Assembly (NCBI RefSeq): GCF_964275005.1
Contig: NC_092690.1
Coordinates: forward strand, 13,086,010 to 13,150,009
DNA: 64,000 nucleotides
Source: Diadema setosum
Lineage: Eukaryota; Echinodermata; Echinoidea; Diadematoida; Diadematidae
Direction: 5' to 3'
Within the stretch, counting starts at the first letter, position 1, and each line of letters starts with the position of its first letter. The position numbers were made by a program, and so were the translations under genes. The notes under the pieces were generated by a model. It was not told the DNA's origin and ran no database searches. It saw only the letters and a list, made by a program, of their open reading frames with translations. This document shows positions 57,176-64,000 of the stretch, one piece after another.

Positions 57176-58349
57176 TAGGCCTGTATTAATGAATATCTCA
57201 TGCCTTCAGTGACTGGAGAAAAAAGTAGTGATCCCGGTTTAGGATGGTTGAACAGCCCCTGCCTTTTTTTTTTTTTTTTATTATTCTGTCAACTTTTTGG
57301 TGATGGTGAATTAAAATGACTAATATACGCTATAGAAAACATTCGTGATGAGTTATTTTCTTTTTCATCTCTTTTATTTTCTTTTTCCTTTGTACCTTGA
57401 TAATCTAGTTTTTATATAGTTTCGTCATTGTTACTTTGTGTCCTATCTCCATTGAATGCATATCAAATTTACACTGGTATATTTTCTTGGAACCTGCGTT
57501 TACAAGCTTTGCTTTTGCGGTTCCATCATATTTCACAAGTTATAGAGAATTGTCTTATGTACATTATATACGCTGACACACTTTCTGTCCATGCCCCGAT
57601 TTATAACATATTTTGTATCTTGCTTGGTTTGTATTCTTTTTAGTGTATTTTGATGAAATGTATATCTCATGTGAAATATGAAAATAAATATGCTGGAACT
57701 GTTTACTGTGTCTCGAGTGTAAGACCGGTGCAGTTTCAGTTATTCAATTCAAAATGAAAATGAAAAAAAAAAAAACAACAACAACTTGTATCTGGTTGCT
57801 GCTGTTTGATACCTCGCGTTTGCACGTCTCTTTACTTTAGTGTATTGTGTTGGTCCTCTTCTCCGCTTTTGTATCCACTTTAATTGTAATGAATATGGAC
57901 GGAGTTAACCCAAACAAAAAAAAAAAGTGAGGAAAATTTTTCGGAGTGGTTGGTCCGCTAAAAACCCATAAAGTGGCTGCAGGCACGTAGGCCTTTAATA
58001 GCTGCTAAAGCTATGATTCTGAGAAAATTACATAGGGGCCTATAGGCTTGTTATGCCGCCTTAAACCTATCCAAGACAAGACAACAACTGCCCCCCCCCC
58101 CCCATGAGTCCGTTAGAAAGAAAGCCGTCAAGTAGGCCTAAATCATGTCCGCATGGGCATTAGTTTCACTGTACAGTACAAGCAGGTCTATTACGTGTGC
58201 GACAATGTATTTTAATGATCTCTTCAAATGATATGATATTCAGTGAGAGAATAGTCTTTTGCTTGCTTGTTGATTTCTACTGAGGGTAGCAAAGCTCCCA
58301 TTGTACACGTTGCTAATTGATCAATAAAGCCTTTCTATACCTCTACTCT

Positions 58350-58515
58350 TTGCAATTTTATTGATAGCACTGTAATATAAAGAATAATAGGCATCTTTAC
58401 TACCTTTTGCGAAATGTTTTAGGTCTCAATTTCTATACAGTTCGTAACTTTATCGATAGCACTGTAATATAAAGAATATATACTTTACAATTTGCAATTT
58501 TTTTAGGTCTCAATT
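58350..58515 (+). repeat. Direct duplication, two units
   Basis: 'gatagcactgtaatataaag' and 'ttaggtctcaattt' occur twice in the same order, about 90 bp apart, with a variable stretch between. Confidence 0.75.
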
Positions 58516-60410
58516 TGTTGGAAAGACTGGCAAACTGAGTGTGCACTCTGGATCAAAACCAGAAATGTATAAATCAATCATCTCAACGAATAACAATAAT
58601 TGTATTCTTTGTACAATGTCATTTGAAAAAGGAGATAACAGTAAGTCTAGTTACTTGTCTGCTTTTTTTTTTCTCAAAAAGCGAATCGAGCCAAATACCT
58701 GCACATGATACTGCTCATGGTCTAATCTTTTTAGTGTTTACTCAAACGACATTTCAAGAATATTTTCTGAATTTTTCACCTGTCACTGGTTTATTTATAC
58801 AAAGTAGGGATAATCTATACCACTAGAAGTCTATACCCCAGCAGGACAGACAGTCCCGTGTTGACGATACACCATTCGAAAATGCCGCTTATCTAGCGCC
58901 ATCTTATGACGTCAATGTAAATTAAAAACTGGGCTGTGTCCGCTGACGTGTACGTACGTGTCCGTAATTTTCAGGTAAATTTTTATAGATTTGTATATTT
59001 GTGGTAGTGTAATTTACTATATATATAGTACTGTTATATACTCCGTGAAAATGCGGTCGGGATTGTCGAGCTTTATTGGGGATTTGGAGTTGTTTTGTGC
59101 ATACAATTTGGTATTTACCTGGACGTGTCCGTCGATGTGTTATGTCTGCGGGAAGCTGTACGACACACACGAGTGCTTGAAATCGCCCATATGTTTGTAC
59201 AGGGCGCGCGCCATGTTAAAATGATAATTTCGGCGTGCCCCCGCCCCGCGGGTGTAGGGCTCTGTCGCGCGTGATAGCATGTACAGGAGCTGTGAAGGCA
59301 TACATTATGCGGGCAAGATGCAGACTACGCAGTATGCATGTGAAAGGGAAATAGGCTGATGTACTGTGCTGTACATCAATCGTGCAATGCAATAGACTTG
59401 CGTGCGTATGCGTCGTCGCGTATCATGCATGTATGTCTGACTGGACCAAACGACCGGCGGCACATATTACAACCGTGGGAAACTTGTAATCCTGTCGTAA
59501 ACAAGTCGGACAGGCCATTCTACCATTGACTAACGTATCACTAAGATTCTGTAGATTATTTTTCTACGTTTTAAGCAATGATATACCCCTAATTGTCACC
59601 CGACCACCATGACATAATCTGACTCTCTCTTGGGTCGACTGAGTAAAAATGGTTCATGTTGGAGGGGAATGTGAAACCACGCTACACGAACGATGCATGA
59701 TGCATGATGGTGGCCGATACTTCCGATAGTCGTCATGGTCGTAGGACTCGTACATGTGATTGTGGCTGGGGGCATCAATTCAATTAAACGTGTAACATAA
59801 GTAGGACCCAACATTGTACCACTTCCAAACTAACAATGTTAGTTGTCCTCGTGACTTTCGAAACTTTGCCTAGCAAACTGGCCTTGTATGAGTAAGAAGA
59901 AATATGAAATGCAGTAGGCCTACACGTCGCTACACTAATAAAACACTGAATACCACGTCATGAAAATATCACAATCAGTTTTGTGATTGCAAAGGGTGCT
60001 AGGGTAGGCCAAGGCCAGGCCCAGGGTAAGCTAACTAACAGTTAAAGTAAATTGATTGATTGGATAGATTATGAATAAATGCACGAGACATGAATAGCCA
60101 TCATTTTGTTCATACATTATTGTCATTTAATTATATTTATGCTGGGCTGCTCATCACTTCAATAGTTAATGTCAATACAATGAAAAATAAATGTGATAGG
60201 ATATGTAACACAGTTACAGAAAATTCTTGGACCTTTTCTGTTACATTGTAGATTGCCCAAAGGTTAACGTGTTAGAACTGCTACCTAGACACAAGATTCA
60301 AGACATTCAATTTTTTCGCCCAATTTTTATTGGTGCTGTTCATTGCACCTTCAACCTCATTGCTGGAGGTGGCTAACTTTTTCGGAGGCATGCAAATGCA
60401 AGAAACTATT
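58516..60410. other. Intergenic with a CpG-richer patch
   Basis: No gene recognised. About 59.04-59.45 kb is notably richer in CpG than its surroundings ('gggcgcgcgccatg', 'gtcgcgcgtgatag'), as a promoter region can be. Frames on either strand there match no family. Confidence 0.35.
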
Positions 60411-60803
60411 ACCGGTACTCAGAGCTACCAAGTCTCGCGCATTCTGAGTGAGACTCAAGCATTTAGGGGTCGTCTCACGATCTCACGGATGGGTCCCATT
60501 TTTCTCACGCATTGGGCAAAGTCTGCAATTTGGACCCATAATTAGGAGCATAGATCGAAGGATTGAAGTGATAGTTACAATTGAAGGTATATTTTCCCTA
60601 TGTCTCTTAAAATAAGTAAGAAATAGTCATTTAAGTATGCACCTGATCGCACCATTAAAGAGATAAAATTGAAAAAGCTCCCTACAGTGGAGGCCACGAG
60701 GGGAGGGGGGGGGGGGGGGTTGCGTGCACATTCGCTCGCCGAAATGCCGAGTCATGAAAATCTCACTCATAAGATTGTTTTTTAACTTGGCATCCCTGCG
60801 GTA
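60411..60803. mobile_element. Possible inverted-repeat element
   Basis: 'accggtactcagagctacca' + 'agtc' on the left and 'acttggcatccctgcggtac' on the right are partly complementary, and 'gagtgagact'/'atctcactcat' lie just inside. A poly-G run at 60703-60718 is enclosed. Confidence 0.4.
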
Positions 60804-61406
60804 CTAAGTATTTGATAGTCAAGCTGCCCGTAATTCAACCACATTGTGCCTCCCAATATTCATAGGCTAACCTCCTGGAAAGCTGTCATGTGCTCATGCG
60901 TGTGGTTGAATATTGGCCAGAGATGTCGGTCCTCAGTCCAGGTTTTCTGTTTTGTTTTTTTGTTTTTTTGTTTTGTGTTTGTTTTTTTGTTTTTTTAATT
61001 TGGCCTAATCCAATCATGGGATATGTACTACTGTACAATGTATGCCACACATTTATTGAAAAAAAAAATATGTATACTTTTGAAAGATTCTGTACAGATT
61101 TCTCACTTGACACCGTGAAGATGTACATTTAGTGATCTCAGTTCTTACTGCTGGGTTGTAATTATCCAAATTATTGACACAAACAAGCTATCTGGATGAA
61201 TACAAAGATTGCATACAACTTAATTGGCTAAACTCCATTAGAGAAGCACTCAAATAATTCACTTCAGTACCGGTATCGGTATGTCTGTCTTTGTAGGAGG
61301 TACAAATAGAAGAAAAAAGGATGAAGGAATCTTGTTTAATCGTCTGTCATTGAAGAGTGTTAAAAGCCACCATTACTTATGCTTTACCATGGCAATTTGC
61401 TGTTCT

Positions 61407-61507
61407 TTAACCTGTTGAGGACGAGTCCCGAGTATATCCCAGTATACTCGGGCAGATGTCTATGGGAAATGCGTGTTGTAGCAAAGTCTAACCATCCTCG
61501 GTGGGTT
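61407..61507. mobile_element. Short palindromic MITE, TTAA end
   Basis: 'ttaacctgttgaggacgagt', 'gagtatatcccagtatactc' and 'tctatgggaaatgcg' are the reverse complement of the copy at 28821-28909. Confidence 0.65.
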
Positions 61508-63640
61508 GTACATTGTATCTTGGCCACGCATCAATGCCCTTGCACAAATCTAGAGTGTAGCAAGCACATAGGATACCTATTGCAATTTCTGTGCTCATCC
61601 AGCAATGTTTCAAAAACGCAGCAGGGAACAATTTTCCTTCTTGAAATTGAATAGCAATTTATGTCGATGGACATACATTTTCAACAAAATGGTATACAAG
61701 TCTATACGATGTAATGAAACTGCTATGCAAATTACATTTTGTATAGCAGTCATACCAAAATGCATAGCAAATTGCTATGCGATACCAGGAAAATTATTCC
61801 CTGCGCAGTAATTTCACCGTATTATTTTGGTCAAAGTAGGCTGATGACAAAATCGCAGGGAAGCTAGAGAAATGTATTAGTTCAGTAAACTCTGTTTTGT
61901 AAGTATCAAGAGTCCGTTTGAGGTCAAAGCTACTTGGCTGATAAACCACTAGTTTCTAGTCTACCACCAAGAGTGTATCTTTCATGGGCAATTAGCAGCA
62001 CTTGGTGAAAATGAACCTTGTCGAAAGTGAGGGAAATTCATGACATTTATCATGCACACTCATCTTTTGAAGTAGAGAATGGTATCTCATAGTCAAATTT
62101 GGTTGATAACAAAACAAACCTTGGCACATAAAGAGTACAATGTATATTATCTTGGTGGAGCACAGTCATAACTTGCCAAAGCTACAAATTCTCTGTTTTG
62201 TACAAGTGTATCATAGGTAGGTACTGTAAGCTTTGCAAACAATGCACTGTCCAATTCTTTACAGTGCTATAAGTGTGAAGAAAGCTGTACAGAATTTGAA
62301 TGATGATCCATCACTTCCAAATTTACCCTGTAGATCATTGTATCAAGTGATGTGACTCTTACTTTATTGGATAGCAGTAATAAATGTTGAAAATACACAC
62401 ACCTGAATGATGTTCAACCCTTTGATAGTGTATTAATTGTCGATTAGCACCAATGCTGCACTATTTTCTTCATGAAGTGGATGGAAAACTAACTGCCAGT
62501 GAATAGAGATCACTATAAATCCCCATAATCTCTATCGTGTCACCATGGCCAGTTGGTGTATATAGCCTATAGGCACATTGTTTTGTAGGCCCGAGTTGGA
62601 TGGCAAACTTGGGATCAGTTTAGGAGGAATTACCTGAAAGTTGATGAAAAAGCACAGCAAGTTGCAGCTAAAAGTGTCTGGGCATACAGTTGTATAACAG
62701 GTTAATACTGTTTTGCTGGTTAATTGCTGTCATGTGCACCCAATAGTTTTGGCACAACTATAGCATTTCACTTCCTTCTGAAACAGGGCGTAGTGAAAGT
62801 GTTACTTTGCTGACTCAGATACTATGTAAGAGCATTGCAATTTTCTCATTCTTGGGTGTGTGTGTTTTGTTTTGTTTTGTTGGCTGATGCAGAGACCCTG
62901 TTTTAATTACATTAAAATTCACTTTATGAGCAAAGGACAAGTCTGTTTGAAGTACTTAGTGCTACATTGGGATAGTCTGGAATTGTGTGCTACAATTTTT
63001 ATACATAATGTATGAGCTGCAGCTTCTTTTCCCTATTGCTACTCAAGTCATAAGAATATTTTTTTCGTCCATTGGTTTCGCATGATTAAATTTCCTTAGA
63101 TTAGACAATGTTCTACTGCCTACATGTACCAATAAAAGTCTCCATGAAGTAACTTGACATGATGAATTCCATTTATGATTATTTACAACCCCTTCCTTGT
63201 ATGATTTTCAAAAGATCAGATCTGAATACAACATTTGAACCCTTGTAGTGATGCACAGAAAACTTGGTTTGCTAGATACATCATCATGTATGTATGGCCT
63301 CAAAATACTCATTTTATTTTGGGGCAGTCATTATTGTAGACAGACTTTTAAGAGAATCCTTAAAAATTTGAGACAGAGAAACTTAAATGCAAGAAAGCTT
63401 GCAAGTGATGCCTTGAAGGCAGTTACAATGTAGGCCTACATAATGCTATCAGATAAAATAACATGTCTGTGTGATGTTCCTGTCAAGAGTGGTGTACTGT
63501 ATTTAGTATCCTGTATCACTGTATTACTCGGCATTGTATGCAACCAAAACTGATTTGCTTTACCCAGAAATTTACAAACTATCAATGAATTTAGAGCAGG
63601 TGAGGTTACAGTACATGGGTTAGCCCAAAGATTTTATTTG
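61508..63640. other. Intergenic, nothing recognised
   Basis: AT-rich, without recognisable coding sequence, RNA gene or repeat family. Confidence 0.5.
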
Positions 63641-64000
63641 TACTGGTATACCTCTGCCACTTGCCGGACGCATTATATTTTGAGGTTGTCTGTCCTTTGT
63701 TCATAATATTGTGGATGGTGTAACAAACTGTTTGAGCTATCCAAGTGAAACTTGGCATATGTACAGACTGTGTATGTGTGGACGTAGTGGTGCCTTTCAG
63801 CTTTTGGGTGCACACCCTTAATGTCAAAGGTCAAGGTCACAAATTCTTAAAAATGTCACTATTTCCCCATACATTGTATCTCTGCAATTTTTAAAGGTAC
63901 ATTGTATTGCATGAAACGTAGTGACATGTATTACCACATTATAAAGACTCTCTTGAGAAAGTTTGGGGCTATTGGGGTTATAAAAAAAAGAATAATAAAA
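63641..64000 (-). mobile_element. AGGTCA-rich dispersed element, copy E, inverted and cut by window edge
   Basis: Read on the minus strand it ends with 'cataatgcgtccggcaagtg' and 'gcagaggtata', preceded by 'gaccttgacctttgacatta'. These match the 3' ends of copies B-D in reverse orientation. It continues beyond the window. Confidence 0.7.

Noticed and set aside
58922-59224. Small gene on either strand with Cys-rich frame
   Set aside because: No family resemblance and no supporting splice structure; kept only as a CpG-rich patch.

Overview
The window is animal nuclear DNA: two multi-exon, intron-rich genes on the minus strand, embedded in AT-rich sequence full of short DNA-transposon relics and microsatellites. 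The protein families, the intron-exon structure and the style of repeats suggest a marine invertebrate, most likely a deuterostome such as an echinoderm. That placement is an inference and was not tested.

Layout. 1-2762: a repeat element rich in AGGTCA half-sites, split by a piggyBac-like MITE that is itself split by an element carrying a 157-bp tandem array. 2763-7377: intergenic, with two inverted-repeat elements and microsatellites. 7378-19428 (minus): a platelet-activating-factor acetylhydrolase (PLA2G7/PAFAH2 family), nine coding exons and 471 residues. All splice phases agree, the Ser/Asp/His triad is intact, and a 7-residue repeat tail is encoded by the last exon. 19.4-30.4 kb: intergenic, dominated by three copies of the AGGTCA-rich element. 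30428-44107 (minus): the ETS factor GABP-alpha, ten coding exons and 423 residues, with the N-terminal OST-like domain, Pointed domain, ETS domain and the C-terminal helices that bind GABP-beta. 44.1-49.5 kb: a dense run of inverted-repeat elements upstream of GABPA. 49.8-52.3 kb: a decayed LINE with recognisable reverse transcriptase. 52.3-64 kb: mostly unrecognised non-coding DNA, with a second piggyBac-like TTAA element, a few repeats and, at the right edge, another AGGTCA-rich copy in inverted orientation.

The two genes have unrelated jobs (hydrolysis of PAF and oxidised phospholipids; transcriptional control of mitochondrial and housekeeping genes) and nothing in the sequence links them beyond sharing a strand. 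The best candidates for something undescribed are the repeat tail of the PAF acetylhydrolase, the transposon-borne arrays of perfect DR1 nuclear-receptor motifs, and a GC-AG intron in the middle of the GABP-alpha ETS domain. I see no tRNA, rRNA, CRISPR array or recognisable LTR element.
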